DNA of 64,000 nt from Phreatobacter sp. (lineage in GTDB: Bacteria > Pseudomonadota > Alphaproteobacteria > Rhizobiales > Phreatobacteraceae): contig NZ_JAEULY010000004.1 in NCBI RefSeq assembly GCF_016793595.1, positions 62,001 to 126,000 of the forward strand. The letters run 5' to 3'. The position numbers were made by a program, and so were the translations under genes. Below the pieces are notes generated by a model. It was not told where the DNA came from. It searched no databases and saw only the letters and a list, made by a program, of their open reading frames with translations. This document shows positions 18,069 through 28,398 of the stretch, piece by piece. Numbering within the stretch: position 1 is the first letter of the stretch; every line of letters starts with the position of its first letter.

Positions 18069-19250
18069 TTATGGAATGCGAAAACGCCTCATCCAGGCGG
18101 AGACCATGATTCCCGCGAGAACGATACCGGTCGCGGAAATGAAAACCATGACCGGCACGTAGCCGACGCGGCCGATGGCGACGCTCGCCGGTAGCGCGAC
18201 GAAGGTGATCGCCGCGAAGAAGGTGGCATTGAACAGGGCGAGCGGGATGGCTCGCTTCTCCGGCGGGGTGCCGTCGCAGATCCAGGCCGAGATGACCGGG
18301 AAACCGACGGAATGGCCGAGGCCGAAGACGAAGCCTGACGCCACGGCAAAGGTCGTGTTGTCGGCGAAGGCAGCCAGCAGGAGCCCGGCGGCCAGCACGA
18401 TGGCGCCGCCCGCGACCACCAGGCGGCGGTCGATATTCTCGACCAGCGCCAGCAGGCCGAACCGCGCGCCGAAGATCGACAGGGTGAAGGAGGTGAAGAA
18501 GGCGCCGACCGTCATGCCGCGTTCGAGCATGAGCGGCGCCATATAGGCGCTGATGAAGCCGAACATCGAACCATAGACCACCGCCGCCAGCATCGGCAGA
18601 AAGATCCGCCGCGATGTCATCAGTCCGGTCAGGCCGCCGACCTCGGGCGTCGCCTTCTCGCCGGGCCGGACGGTCCAGAGCAGCGGCAGGGCGAGCAGGC
18701 CCGGCAGGCTGCCGAGCAGCAGGAAGGTGCGCGCGCCATGGGCGTGATAGACATATTCGGCGAGGATCGGGCCGAAGGCGTAAGGCAGCGGCGCCATGGC
18801 CGAGAGCAGCCCGAAAAGCTGGACGAAACGCTCCTGGGTCAGCCGCGTGGTGCCATAGGTCATGATCGGTGCGTGGAACAGCGCGAAACCGACGCCCTGC
18901 ACCAGCCGCGAGGCGAGCGAGCCGAAGAAGCTGTCATAGGTGACGGCGAGGCTCGCCAGCCCGAGGCAGGTCAGGACCGCGCCGATGCGCACTGTCGGCA
19001 GCAGCCCGATCCGGTTGGCCACGGTCCCCGAGAACAGGCTCATCAGCACCAGGGGGATGCCGTAGATCGCGATGAGCAGGCCGATGTCGCGATGAGCGAA
19101 ACCCGCCTCCTCCCAGACCACAGCCAGCAGGACCGCCTGCTGGTTGGTCAGCGCCGTCAGAAAAATGGAGATGCCGAGGCGGGCATATTCAAAGCGGGCG
19201 GCGCTGTCGATAAATCCGCGTGGGCGCCCTGGTTCGTCGGGAACGTTCAC
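18069..19250 (-). CDS. Major facilitator superfamily transporter
   Basis: A 393-residue membrane protein with about 12 hydrophobic helices and an MFS loop between helices 2 and 3 (SGTVANRIGLLPTVRIG). Substrate unknown; the sequence resembles drug/sugar-type MFS proteins. The start is taken as the GTG at 19250, which overlaps the holC stop (GTGA); in-frame starts further upstream would lie inside holC and add a charged, non-membrane extension. Confidence 0.85.
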   Translation of the reverse strand: MNVPDEPGRPRGFIDSAARFEYARLGISIFLTALTNQQAVLLAVVWEEAGFAHRDIGLLIAIYGIPLVLMSLFSGTVANRIGLLPTVRIGAVLTCLGLASLAVTYDSFFGSLASRLVQGVGFALFHAPIMTYGTTRLTQERFVQLFGLLSAMAPLPYAFGPILAEYVYHAHGARTFLLLGSLPGLLALPLLWTVRPGEKATPEVGGLTGLMTSRRIFLPMLAAVVYGSMFGFISAYMAPLMLERGMTVGAFFTSFTLSIFGARFGLLALVENIDRRLVVAGGAIVLAAGLLLAAFADNTTFAVASGFVFGLGHSVGFPVISAWICDGTPPEKRAIPLALFNATFFAAITFVALPASVAIGRVGYVPVMVFISATGIVLAGIMVSAWMRRFRIP

Positions 19251-19699
19251 GCCCGCTTCTCCCAGCGGCCCGCCTCGCTCTGCTGCCAGTAGGTGCAGGC
19301 ATGGCCGCCGGCCTTCGCCTCCTTCCACTGATCGCGCGCGCGATCGATCGCATCGGGATCGTTGCCGTCGAACATCAGCACGACGCGCTCGTAAGAAGCC
19401 ATGTCCGCCGGCAGCGGCGCGCCATCGACCAGAAAGCGCACCGTCGCGCCATTCGGCCGGCCCGGCTCGGTGGTGATCAGCACGGGCTGCGCAGCCGGGT
19501 CGGGCTCACGGTCGGTGCCATGTGCGAGAAAGCTCTCGTCCGAATAGGTCCAGAGCAGCGCGTCGAGGGCATCGGCGCGCTCCTGCGTGGTCGCCTCCAC
19601 GGCGACCCGCCATCCCCGTTCCACCGATTTTTCGAGCAGCACCGGCAAGACCCTTTCGAGCGGCTGGTGCTGCAGATGGTAGAACAGGATATCGGTCAC
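19247..19699 (-). CDS. holC: DNA polymerase III chi subunit
   Basis: HolC links the clamp-loader complex to single-strand binding protein at the replication fork. The 150-residue protein has the chi-family opening (ILFYHLQHQPLERVLPVLLEKSVERGWRV), the DALLWTYSDESFLAHG segment and the FDGNDPDAIDRARDQWK helix. It begins 36 bases after pepA ends; pepA-holC adjacency is conserved across proteobacteria. Its last four bases overlap the MFS start. Confidence 0.95.
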   Translation of the reverse strand: MTDILFYHLQHQPLERVLPVLLEKSVERGWRVAVEATTQERADALDALLWTYSDESFLAHGTDREPDPAAQPVLITTEPGRPNGATVRFLVDGAPLPADMASYERVVLMFDGNDPDAIDRARDQWKEAKAGGHACTYWQQSEAGRWEKRA

Positions 19700-19735
19700 G
19701 AGTTCAGTCGTTTTCGCATGGCTCGGCGCAGACGC

Positions 19736-21232
19736 TTAGCTTTCGCAGGCGTCCGCCACCAGCCGGTCGAGCAGGCGAACGCCCCAGCCGCCACCCCACG
19801 AGCGGTTGAGATCGTTCTTTACCGAATTCATCGCCGTGCCGGCGACGTCGAGATGCGCCCAGGGCGTATCGCCGACGAAACGCTGGAGGAACTGCGCCGC
19901 GGTGATCGAGCCACCATACCGCCCGCCCGTGTTCTTCATGTCGGCGAACTGGCTGTCGATGAGCTTGTCGTATTCGGGCGACAGCGGCATGCGCCAGACA
20001 CGCTCGCCGGTGGCGAGGCCGGAGGCGGTGAGGTTCTGGGCGAGTTCGTCGTTGTTGCTGAACAGGCCGGCATGCTCGCTGCCGAGCGCCACCATGATCG
20101 CGCCGGTCAGGGTCGCCAGATTGATCATGAATTTCGGCTGGAAGCGGCCCTTCGCGTACCAGAGCAGGTCGGCGAGGACGAGGCGGCCCTCGGCGTCGGT
20201 GTTGATGATCTCGATGGTCTGGCCGGACATCGAGGTCAGGATGTCGCCGGGACGATAGGCATTGCCGTCCGGCATGTTCTCGACGAGGCCGATGATGCCG
20301 ACGGCGTTGACCTTGGCCTTGCGCGCGGCGAGCGCGTGCATGGCGCCGACCACCGCGGCGGCGCCGCCCATGTCGCCCTTCATGTCCTGCATGCCCTCGC
20401 CGGGTTTGAGCGAGATGCCGCCGGTGTCGAAGCAGACACCCTTGCCGATCAGGCAGACCGGGGCCGCGCCGTCCTTGCCGCCGTCCCAGCGCATGACGAC
20501 CACCTGGCTTTCCTTGCGGGAGCCCTGCCCCACGGCCAGAAGCGCGCCCATGCCGAGTTTCTTCATCTCTTTCTCGCCGAGAATCTCGACGTCGACGCCG
20601 AGGCGCTCCAGCGCGGCGGCGCGCTTGGCGAATTCGGGCGGCGAGAGCACGTTCGGCGGCTCGTTGACGAGGTCGCGGGCGACATCGACGCCGTCAGCGA
20701 TACCCTCGCGCGACTTGAACGCCTTGCGCGCCGCCTTCTCGTCAGCGACGAGAATGGTCACCGAGCGCTTCTTCGGCCCCTCGTCGCCGTCCTTCTTCTT
20801 CGTCTTGTAACGGTCGAAGGCGTAGAAGCGCAGGCGCAGGCCGAGCGCGAGGTCGGCCGCCTGATCGGCGGAAAGCGCGCCGGCGACCGTATCCGCGACA
20901 ATCGTCGCCTCGGTCACCGCGTCGGGGAGGCGACCGCAGATGGCGCCGCCGAGGCGGATGACATCGAGCTCCTTCCAGTCGGCGGGTTTGCCGATGCCAG
21001 CCACCAGCAACCGGCTGGCCGCCACCTTTTCCGGCGCCACGATATCGAGGAACGAGCCCGACTTGCCCTTGAACCCGTCGGCGGCCGCGGCGCGGGCGAG
21101 CAGATCCTTGGCGGGCGCGAGCAATGCTGCTGCCGTTTTCGAGAGCGCGAGATCGGAAGCTGCGAGAATGACGGCAAGACCCGAGGGGGCCGATCCGAGC
21201 GGGGCGAAGGTGATCTTGAGGCTGTCTGGCAT
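19736..21232 (-). CDS. pepA: Leucyl aminopeptidase (M17)
   Basis: A cytosolic two-metal exopeptidase removing N-terminal residues from peptides. The 498-residue protein has the M17 core: [27 protein letters not shown] (metal Lys/Asp residues) and [12 protein letters not shown] with the catalytic Arg. An N-terminal domain of about 170 residues mediates hexamer formation in this family. The ATG at 21232 (MPDSLKITF) is the family start; longer in-frame starts add an unrelated hydrophobic stretch. It is divergent from lptF. Confidence 0.96.
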   Translation of the reverse strand: MPDSLKITFAPLGSAPSGLAVILAASDLALSKTAAALLAPAKDLLARAAAADGFKGKSGSFLDIVAPEKVAASRLLVAGIGKPADWKELDVIRLGGAICGRLPDAVTEATIVADTVAGALSADQAADLALGLRLRFYAFDRYKTKKKDGDEGPKKRSVTILVADEKAARKAFKSREGIADGVDVARDLVNEPPNVLSPPEFAKRAAALERLGVDVEILGEKEMKKLGMGALLAVGQGSRKESQVVVMRWDGGKDGAAPVCLIGKGVCFDTGGISLKPGEGMQDMKGDMGGAAAVVGAMHALAARKAKVNAVGIIGLVENMPDGNAYRPGDILTSMSGQTIEIINTDAEGRLVLADLLWYAKGRFQPKFMINLATLTGAIMVALGSEHAGLFSNNDELAQNLTASGLATGERVWRMPLSPEYDKLIDSQFADMKNTGGRYGGSITAAQFLQRFVGDTPWAHLDVAGTAMNSVKNDLNRSWGGGWGVRLLDRLVADACES

Positions 21233-21435
21233 GGGCCCGAGGATGAAGCTCAATGGAATCAGGCACAACGCCTGCGAGACATACATTATCGTGACGTTGT
21301 GGCCGGGGGGAGACGCCATGGCGGGAATCGGCTCTGCGACCTTGCGCATGCCACGATCGGCCACTACCCCTGATGGATCGATCAGCGGGCGGCCAGCTGA
21401 CGAGCTGGACTTCCGCCTGCGAGCATGAGCCGGAA

Positions 21436-22614
21436 ATGGGATCCCTCGAACGCTACATTTTCCGGCAGGCGCTGGTCGCCTTCGTCGCGGGCCTGTTCGT
21501 CCTGACGCTGGTCGTCTGGATCACCCAGGTTCTGCGGCAGCTCGATCTCGTGACGAATAGCGGCCAGACGATCGCGCTGTTCTTCCTGATGACCAGCCTC
21601 GGCATTCCGGTCCTTCTGGCGCTGATCGCGCCGATCGCGCTGTTCATCGCGGTCATGCAGACGCTGAACAAGCTGAACGGCGATTCCGAACTGATCGTCA
21701 TGGCGGCGGCCGGCGTCTCGCCGGTCCGGCTCGCCCGCCCCCTGCTGGTGCTGACCGCCATGGTCATGGTGCTGGTCGGCTCGCTGTCACTGTGGCTGAC
21801 GCCGTCCTCGATCCGGCATTTCCGCCTGCTGCTGACGCAGGTTCAGGCCAATCTGCTCACCGCCATCGTGCGGCCGGGGCAATTCACGCAGGCCGACCGG
21901 GGCCTCACCTTCCACATCCGCGACCGCGCGCCGGGCGGCGTGCTGCTCGGCATCGTCGTGTCGGACACCCGCGACACCGCCGTCCACATGACCTATGTCG
22001 CCGAGCGCGGCGTCATCAGCGAACAGCGGCAGGGCACGTTCTTCGTGCTGGAGAACGGCAATCTTCAGCGCCGCGAGATGAAGGACGGCACCACCTCCAT
22101 CGTCGTCTTCGACCGCTACGCCTTCGACCTGTCGCAGCTGACCCAGGCGGCGGAAACGGTTTATAGACCATCGGAGCGCTATACGTCCGAGCTCATGAAT
22201 CCGAACCCCGCCGATCCCATGCTGGAGCGGTGGCAGGGCCGGTTTCGACAGGAGCTGCACGACAGGTTCGCCGCGCCGCTCTACCCGCTGGCCATGATGT
22301 GTATTGCGTTCGCCATGCTGGGACATGCCCGCACCACCCGGCAGAGCCGGGGCGCCGCGATCGCCGGGGCGATCGCCTTGATGGCCGCTATCCGCGGGCT
22401 GGGCTTCGCCGTGTCCGGCATGGTCGCGGCGCGGCCGTCGGCCGTCCCGCTCGTCTATCTCATCCCGATCGCAACCATCGTGCTGTTCGGCGCGATCTCG
22501 CTCGGCTGGCTGAGGCCGCGGGCCCCGCAGGCGGTTTCGGCCTATTTCGGCGACCTTTCCGACCGGATCGTCCAGCGTCTGACCGAGCGGTTCGCGGCGG
22601 GAGGCAGGGCGTGA
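21436..22614 (+). CDS. lptF: LPS export ABC transporter permease LptF
   Basis: One of the two inner-membrane permeases that, with the LptB ATPase, extract lipopolysaccharide from the inner membrane. The 392-residue protein opens [19 protein letters not shown], with three N-terminal membrane helices, a periplasmic beta-jellyroll ([22 protein letters not shown] is its start, quoted in part) and three C-terminal helices. The ATG at 21436 is preferred over a frame opening 63 bases earlier. The stop overlaps the lptG start. lptB is not in the window. Confidence 0.94.
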   Translation: MGSLERYIFRQALVAFVAGLFVLTLVVWITQVLRQLDLVTNSGQTIALFFLMTSLGIPVLLALIAPIALFIAVMQTLNKLNGDSELIVMAAAGVSPVRLARPLLVLTAMVMVLVGSLSLWLTPSSIRHFRLLLTQVQANLLTAIVRPGQFTQADRGLTFHIRDRAPGGVLLGIVVSDTRDTAVHMTYVAERGVISEQRQGTFFVLENGNLQRREMKDGTTSIVVFDRYAFDLSQLTQAAETVYRPSERYTSELMNPNPADPMLERWQGRFRQELHDRFAAPLYPLAMMCIAFAMLGHARTTRQSRGAAIAGAIALMAAIRGLGFAVSGMVAARPSAVPLVYLIPIATIVLFGAISLGWLRPRAPQAVSAYFGDLSDRIVQRLTERFAAGGRA

Positions 22615-23696
22615 TCGTCTCGACCTTCTCGCGCTACATGACCCGCAAGTTCATCGGGGCGGTGGGAAGCACGTTTCTCGGCACGTTCGGGCTGGTGCTG
22701 ATCGTCGATTTCGTCGAGCAGCTGAGGCGCGTCGAGGATTCGACGCGGGCCCCGACCCAGCTCGTGGCGCTTCTGACCATCTATCGCGTGCCGGCCTTCG
22801 TCGAGGTCGTGCTGCCCTTCGCCGTGCTGGTCGGGGCGATGCTGTGCTTTCTGGGCCTGTCGCGGAAGCTGGAACTGGTCGTCGCCCGCGCGGCCGGGCT
22901 CTCGGCCTGGCAGTTCCTGGCGCCGGCGATCATCGTCGCCCTGCTCATCGGCGTGTTCGCCGCCACCGTCTACAATCCCATCGCCTCCGACTTCCGCGAG
23001 CGGTCGATGAAGCTGGAATCCCAGCTTTTCGGACGGGTCTATGTCGCGGAATCCCGCACGAACTTCTGGCTGCGGCAGGCGACGCCCTCGGGGCAGGCGG
23101 TCATCAACGCCGCCTCCGCGACCAGCCGCGGCCAGCGGCTCACCGGCGTCAGCGTGCTGGTCTACAATACCGACAACAGCTTCAAGGAGCGGATCGACGC
23201 CGACAGCGCCGACCTGTTCGACGGCTACTGGCAGCTAAGCAAGGCGCGGGTGACACCGGTCGGCCGGGAGCCGGAGAAGCACGAGACGCTGCGCCTTGAC
23301 ACCCGGCTGACCGCCGAACAGGTGCAGCAGAGCTTCGTGATGCCCGAGCAGGTCTCCTTCTGGGAGTTGCCGGAGTTCATCGAACTGGCGCGGCGCTCGG
23401 GCCTTCCGGCCGCCCGTTTCGAGCTCCAGTACCAGCTTCTGCTGGCCCGGCCGCTGCTGCTCGTCGCGATGGTTCTGGTGGCTGCCGCAGCGTCCTTGCG
23501 GTTCGCGCGGCTCGGCGGCCTCGGCCGGACGATTCTGGGTGGCGTCGTCGCCGGATTTTTGCTTTACGTGGGGTCCGAACTGGCTGGGAATCTCGGGCGC
23601 TCCAATCTGGTGCCTCCGGTGCTCGCGGCCTGGTCGCCTGCATTTATCGGTGCGTTGATGGGTTTCATGGTTCTTTTGAAGCAGGAGGATGGTTGA
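22611..23696 (+). CDS. lptG: LPS export ABC transporter permease LptG
   Basis: Partner of LptF. The 361-residue protein begins at a GTG overlapping the lptF TGA by four bases and reads [18 protein letters not shown], the family start. Three N-terminal helices, a jellyroll (about 135-270), and three C-terminal helices including LARPLLLVAMVLVAAAA follow. Its stop overlaps the lptD ATG by one base (TGATG), so the three Lpt genes are translationally coupled. Confidence 0.95.
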   Translation: MIVSTFSRYMTRKFIGAVGSTFLGTFGLVLIVDFVEQLRRVEDSTRAPTQLVALLTIYRVPAFVEVVLPFAVLVGAMLCFLGLSRKLELVVARAAGLSAWQFLAPAIIVALLIGVFAATVYNPIASDFRERSMKLESQLFGRVYVAESRTNFWLRQATPSGQAVINAASATSRGQRLTGVSVLVYNTDNSFKERIDADSADLFDGYWQLSKARVTPVGREPEKHETLRLDTRLTAEQVQQSFVMPEQVSFWELPEFIELARRSGLPAARFELQYQLLLARPLLLVAMVLVAAAASLRFARLGGLGRTILGGVVAGFLLYVGSELAGNLGRSNLVPPVLAAWSPAFIGALMGFMVLLKQEDG

Positions 23697-26344
23697 TGCG
23701 CCTTGCATCCATCCGGCCTCCGGCTTCTTCGACCCGAATCGCCCGCCCCGCCCTGACCGCGACCGCAAGCGCGCTGACGCTGCTTGTCGCGGCGGGAGGG
23801 TTCGCGCCCGCACGCGCGCAGCCGGTCCCCGCTGATCCGATCGAGCGACGCCTGTTCATCCAGGACCCGACGGTCATCCAGAACCAGTCGACGGCGCGTT
23901 CGCCGATGTCGCCGTCGCTGGAGCAGCTGCCGGCCACGGCGCCGACCTTCACGACGACGCAGCGCGGCTCGCCGATGCAGGTGAACGCCAACCAGCTCGT
24001 CTATGACGAGCGGACGAGCCGCGTCTCCGCGCGCGGCCGGGTGCAGATCTATTACGACGGCCGCACCATCGAGGCCGACCTCGTCACCTACGACCAGCGC
24101 GCGAACCGGGTTCGCGCCACCGGCAATGTCCGGATCACCGAGCCGTCGGGCGTGATCGCCCACGCGCAGGACCTCGAATTCGACCAGAACTTCGCCGACG
24201 GCTTCGTCCGTTCGCTGAATCTCGAAACGCCGGACCGGCGCTTCATCGGCGCCGCCAACGTGACGCGCGAGAACGGCGAGACGACGATCTTCGACCGGGC
24301 GGCCTATACGGCCTGCGATTCCTGCCGCGCCGACCAGACCAAGCCGCCGACCTGGGTCATCAAGTCGAAGCGGATCATCCACCGCGAATCCGAGCGGATG
24401 ATCTATTTCGAGGATGCCCGCTTCGAGATGTTCGGCCTGCCGATCGCCTACATGCCCTACATGCAGGCGCCGGATCCGACCGTCCGCAAGGCCTCGGGCT
24501 TCCTGATGCCGGGCGTCGCGGGCTCGAACCGCACGGGCATCGGCATCGAGGTGCCCTATTTCTGGAACATCCAGGCCAATTACGACCTGCTGATCGCGCC
24601 GCGCTACTATATCCGCCAGGGCTTCATGCCCGTGGTGGAATGGCGCCACGGCTTCGAGAGCGGCTACTACACGATCCGCGGCGCCGGCATTTTCCAGCAG
24701 GACCGCAACGCCTTCACCTATTCGGACGGCACGCCGGAAGTCGGCAACCGCAGCTTCCGCGGCATCATCCACACGACGGGCATGTTCCGCCTCACCGAGC
24801 GCTGGTCGGTCGGCTGGGACCTCAACCTGATGTCGGATACGGCCTTCCTGAGGGACTATTCCCTGATGCTGCCGGGGCAGACCGAGGCCAATTCCCGCCT
24901 GTTCCTGCGCGGACAGGGCGAGCGCAGCTGGTTCGATCTCTCGACCACCCGCTATGTCGGCATCACCGCAACCGACACCGACAACAAGGTGCTGCCGGTC
25001 ACCCATCCGGTGCTGGATTATTTCCGCGTCTACGACCGCTCCGTCGTCGGCGGCGAACTGTCGTGGCGGACGAGCATCGTCAGCATGTCGCGCGAGGCGG
25101 CGGACGTATCGGTTCGCAACCCGCTCGTCCCGATCACCTGCAACCGGCTCCAGCCGCGCGCGCCGGGCGTCAATCTCGATCCGTCGAACTGCCTTGTGAA
25201 CGGCATCGACGGCACCTATTCGCGCGCTTCGGCGGAAGTCGCCTGGCGCCGGCGGATCACCGACGCCCTTGGGCAGGTCTGGGAACCCTTCGTCTCGGTG
25301 CGCGGCGACGTGACCTACCACCACCTGAAGGACAATGCCGCCGTCCTCGGCTCGTTCGACCGGCTGGCGACGGGCAGCGGCCAGCAACATACGCGCGTCA
25401 TGCCGACCGTCGGCATGACCTATCGCTATCCGTGGATCGCCGGCACCGAATACGGCACCACCGTCATCGAGCCGATCGTCCAGTTCATCGCCCGTCCGAA
25501 CGAGACCAATATCGGCCGCATCCCGAACGAGGATGCCCAGAGCCTCGTCTTCGACGACACCAGTCTGTTCCAGGTCAGCAAGTTCTCCGGCTGGGACCGC
25601 GTCGAGGGCGGCGGACGGCTGAACTACGGCCTCAACCTCACCCACCGCTTCGTCAACGGCTCCAGCGTCAACGTGCTGTTCGGTCAGTCGCGGCACCTGT
25701 TCGGCGTCAATTCCTTCGCCTATGGCGATCCCGCCGTCGTCGGGACCGGCGTGGACATGGCGAGCGCGGGCGCCAATTCCGGCCTCGACAAGCCGCGATC
25801 CGACTATGTCGCGCGCTTCATGTACCAGATGGACAGCAATTTCCGGTTCTCGGCGCGCGGACGCTTCGACGAGCGGAGCTTCGCCGTCCAGCGCGCGGAA
25901 GTGGACGCGACCGGCCGCTTCGGCAATGTCGCGGTCACCGGCACCTATGCCTATCTCGCGCCGCAGCCGGTGCTCGGTTACATCGTGCCCCGCAGCGGCG
26001 TCGGCGCGGCCATGTCCTACACGGTCGCCACCAACTGGACGCTTTACGGCGCGGCGCGCTTCTCGTTCGAGCGGCAGAACCTCGCGGCCAATTTCACCAA
26101 CACGCTGCCGATCACCGAACGCAACAAGATCGAAGGCCTGACGCTCGGCGTGAACTACCTCGACGACGCCATGCAGCTCGGCTTCTACTATTCGCGCGAC
26201 TTCGCCGCCGAGGTGGTGACGCTCAACAATGTCACCACGACACGCGACGTCCACCGCTTCATGTTCCGCTTCAATCTGCGGACCATCGGCGAACTGACCC
26301 TGTCGCAGAACGTGTCGAACTGGTTCAACCCACCGGCGCAGTGA
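23696..26344 (+). CDS. lptD: LPS assembly outer membrane protein LptD
   Basis: Outer-membrane translocon that places LPS on the cell surface. The 882-residue protein has a signal peptide ending near PARAQ, a periplasmic jellyroll of OstA type (VNANQLVYDERTSRVSARG and following) and a large beta-barrel domain (FGLPIAYMPYMQAPDPTVRK marks its start, 20 residues). Cys occurs as a close N-terminal pair (207, 210) and two barrel residues (482, 499), unlike the E. coli spacing. AGGAGG precedes the ATG. A TTG three bases upstream is not needed. Confidence 0.96.
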   Translation: MRLASIRPPASSTRIARPALTATASALTLLVAAGGFAPARAQPVPADPIERRLFIQDPTVIQNQSTARSPMSPSLEQLPATAPTFTTTQRGSPMQVNANQLVYDERTSRVSARGRVQIYYDGRTIEADLVTYDQRANRVRATGNVRITEPSGVIAHAQDLEFDQNFADGFVRSLNLETPDRRFIGAANVTRENGETTIFDRAAYTACDSCRADQTKPPTWVIKSKRIIHRESERMIYFEDARFEMFGLPIAYMPYMQAPDPTVRKASGFLMPGVAGSNRTGIGIEVPYFWNIQANYDLLIAPRYYIRQGFMPVVEWRHGFESGYYTIRGAGIFQQDRNAFTYSDGTPEVGNRSFRGIIHTTGMFRLTERWSVGWDLNLMSDTAFLRDYSLMLPGQTEANSRLFLRGQGERSWFDLSTTRYVGITATDTDNKVLPVTHPVLDYFRVYDRSVVGGELSWRTSIVSMSREAADVSVRNPLVPITCNRLQPRAPGVNLDPSNCLVNGIDGTYSRASAEVAWRRRITDALGQVWEPFVSVRGDVTYHHLKDNAAVLGSFDRLATGSGQQHTRVMPTVGMTYRYPWIAGTEYGTTVIEPIVQFIARPNETNIGRIPNEDAQSLVFDDTSLFQVSKFSGWDRVEGGGRLNYGLNLTHRFVNGSSVNVLFGQSRHLFGVNSFAYGDPAVVGTGVDMASAGANSGLDKPRSDYVARFMYQMDSNFRFSARGRFDERSFAVQRAEVDATGRFGNVAVTGTYAYLAPQPVLGYIVPRSGVGAAMSYTVATNWTLYGAARFSFERQNLAANFTNTLPITERNKIEGLTLGVNYLDDAMQLGFYYSRDFAAEVVTLNNVTTTRDVHRFMFRFNLRTIGELTLSQNVSNWFNPPAQ

Positions 26345-26423
26345 ACGGCCCCGCTGCCCTGATTGCGCCACCGTCTTGCGCAACGGAGCCATTTCCCGCC
26401 ATCAACCCAAGGAAGGCGCAGCC

Positions 26424-27371
26424 ATGACCTTCGCGCGTCCGTTCCTCGCAGCCGCCCTGGCGGTCACCCTGTCGGCCATGGCCGCTCCCGCCCTGGCGCA
26501 AGACGGTCAGGTGATCGCCATCGTCAACGGGCTGCCTATCACCAGCTTCGACATTCCCCAGCGCCAGCGGCTTCTGCAGGTCCGCGAGGGCCGGCCGCAT
26601 TCGCGCGAACAGGCACTGGACGACCTGATCAACGACCGCGTCAAGTTCAGCGAGGCCCGGCGCTTCAAGGTCGAGGCGAGCGAGCAGCAGGTCAACGCCG
26701 CCTATGCGCAGGTCGCTCAGCGCTCCGGCATCGATCCGCGCGGCTTTGATCAGGTGCTGCGCTCGCAGGGCATCGAGCCGCGCGTCTATCGCGGCAAGCT
26801 GCGCGCCGACCTGTCCTGGTCGAACATCGTCGGCGCCCGCTACGGGCGAACGATCTTCGTCACCGACACCCAGCTCGCCGACGCTATCTCGCGCCGCCAG
26901 CAGGGCAATACCCGCGCGGTGAACTTCGTGCTGCGGCCGATCGTCCTCCTCGTTCCGGCCAATGCCCCCCCTGCCCGCGTCGCCCAGCGCCTCGCCGAGG
27001 CCAATGCCTTGCGCGGCCGCTTTTCCAGCTGCGCGACCGATCTCGAGCAAGTGAACCGCATCCCGGATTCGGCCGTGCGCGAGCAGTTCCGTCGGCTGAG
27101 CACGGATCTCTCGCCGCAGTTCCGCCAGGTGCTGGACCAGACCGCCGTCGGCAAGCTGACCCAGCCGAGCCGCACCCAGCAGGGCATCGAAATGGTCGCC
27201 GTCTGCGCCAAGGAAGACATCAACGCCAACGACACGACCGTCCGCAACCAGGCGCGCGACGAGATCCAGACCGCCGAGATGCAGCGCATCTCGCGGGATT
27301 ATCTGGCGCGAATCCGCCGTACGGCGGTGATCGAATACAAGGACGGACGCGGCGGGCGCGGCCGTAGCTGA
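26424..27371 (+). CDS. SurA-like periplasmic chaperone / peptidyl-prolyl isomerase
   Basis: The 315-residue protein has a signal peptide (to about residue 26, PALAQDG), then the SurA N-domain (VIAIVNGLPITSFDIPQRQR, LDDLINDRVKF) and a single parvulin-like region (ARAVNFVLRPI to about 270). SurA escorts beta-barrel proteins such as LptD through the periplasm, which fits its place directly after lptD. It is shorter than E. coli SurA, which has two parvulin domains. AAGGAAGG precedes the chosen ATG. Confidence 0.85.
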   Translation: MTFARPFLAAALAVTLSAMAAPALAQDGQVIAIVNGLPITSFDIPQRQRLLQVREGRPHSREQALDDLINDRVKFSEARRFKVEASEQQVNAAYAQVAQRSGIDPRGFDQVLRSQGIEPRVYRGKLRADLSWSNIVGARYGRTIFVTDTQLADAISRRQQGNTRAVNFVLRPIVLLVPANAPPARVAQRLAEANALRGRFSSCATDLEQVNRIPDSAVREQFRRLSTDLSPQFRQVLDQTAVGKLTQPSRTQQGIEMVAVCAKEDINANDTTVRNQARDEIQTAEMQRISRDYLARIRRTAVIEYKDGRGGRGRS

Positions 27372-27380
27372 GCCGCGGCC

Positions 27381-28397
27381 ATGCTGCCACTCGCGGTGAC
27401 CATGGGCGAACCGGCCGGCATCGGGCCGGACATCGCCCTGATGGCGTGGCGCGACCGCGCCAGCCAGCAATTGCCGCCCTTCTATCTCATCGGCGATCCC
27501 GACCTGATGGAGAAGCGCGCCGCGCGGCTCGGCATCGGTGTGCCCATCGTGGAAGTGCTGCCCGAGGAGGCCATTGACAGCTTCGCCTTCGGCCTGCCGG
27601 TGGTCGCCGTGGAAGGCGCCGAGGAAGGCCCGGCCGGGGATCTGCCGGGCGCGCCGACCACGGACACGGCCTTCATGGTCATCGAGGCCATCCGCGCCGG
27701 CGTCGACCACATCCGCTCTGGCCGGGCGCGGGCGGTCGTCACCAACCCCATCGCCAAATCGGTGCTGGCGGCCGCCGGCTTCAGCCATCCCGGCCACACC
27801 GAATTCCTCGGCGAGCTCGCCCGCCCGTTCCGGGTCGGCCCTGTCAGGCCGATCATGATGATCTGGAGCCGCGAACTGGCGGTGGTGCCGGTCACCATCC
27901 ACATGCCGCTCGCCGACGTGTCGGCGCGGCTGACGACCAATCTCATCGTCGAAACCGGCGCCATCGTCGCCCACGACCTCGCGACGCGGTTCGGTATCGC
28001 GGCGCCGCGCCTCGCCATATGCGGGCTGAACCCCCATGCGGGCGAGGACGGCCTCATGGGCACCGAGGACCGCGACGTCATCGCCCCGGCGGTCGCCGAG
28101 CTGAACCGCATCGGCATCGCCGCCACCGGGCCGCACCCGGCCGATACGCTGTTCCACCCCGAGGCCCGCAAGGGCTATGACGTCGCGCTCGGCATGTATC
28201 ACGACCAGGTGCTGGTGCCGGTGAAGACGCTGGCCTTCGACGAGGGCGTCAACGTCACGCTCGGCCTGCCGTTCATCCGCACCTCGCCCGATCACGGCAC
28301 CGCCTTCTCGCTGGCCGGAACGGGCAAGGCGCGGCCGTCCAGCCTGATCCACGCCATCGCGCTGGCCGGTCGCCTCGCGACGCCACGGACCTCGTAG
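27381..28397 (+). CDS. pdxA: 4-hydroxythreonine-4-phosphate dehydrogenase
   Basis: NAD-dependent step of DXP-dependent pyridoxal phosphate synthesis. The 338-residue protein has the PdxA landmarks [47 protein letters not shown] (metal-binding His) and [13 protein letters not shown], with HGTAF near the end. It follows the SurA-like gene by 9 bases and precedes rsmA by 1 base. The surA-pdxA-rsmA order is conserved in E. coli as well. Confidence 0.97.
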   Translation: MLPLAVTMGEPAGIGPDIALMAWRDRASQQLPPFYLIGDPDLMEKRAARLGIGVPIVEVLPEEAIDSFAFGLPVVAVEGAEEGPAGDLPGAPTTDTAFMVIEAIRAGVDHIRSGRARAVVTNPIAKSVLAAAGFSHPGHTEFLGELARPFRVGPVRPIMMIWSRELAVVPVTIHMPLADVSARLTTNLIVETGAIVAHDLATRFGIAAPRLAICGLNPHAGEDGLMGTEDRDVIAPAVAELNRIGIAATGPHPADTLFHPEARKGYDVALGMYHDQVLVPVKTLAFDEGVNVTLGLPFIRTSPDHGTAFSLAGTGKARPSSLIHAIALAGRLATPRTS

Positions 28398-28398
28398 C

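Noticed and set aside
23564..26392. 942-codon open frame opposite lptD
   Set aside because: Antisense of a well-supported LptD with a ribosome site and translational coupling; the shadow protein has no recognisable domain.
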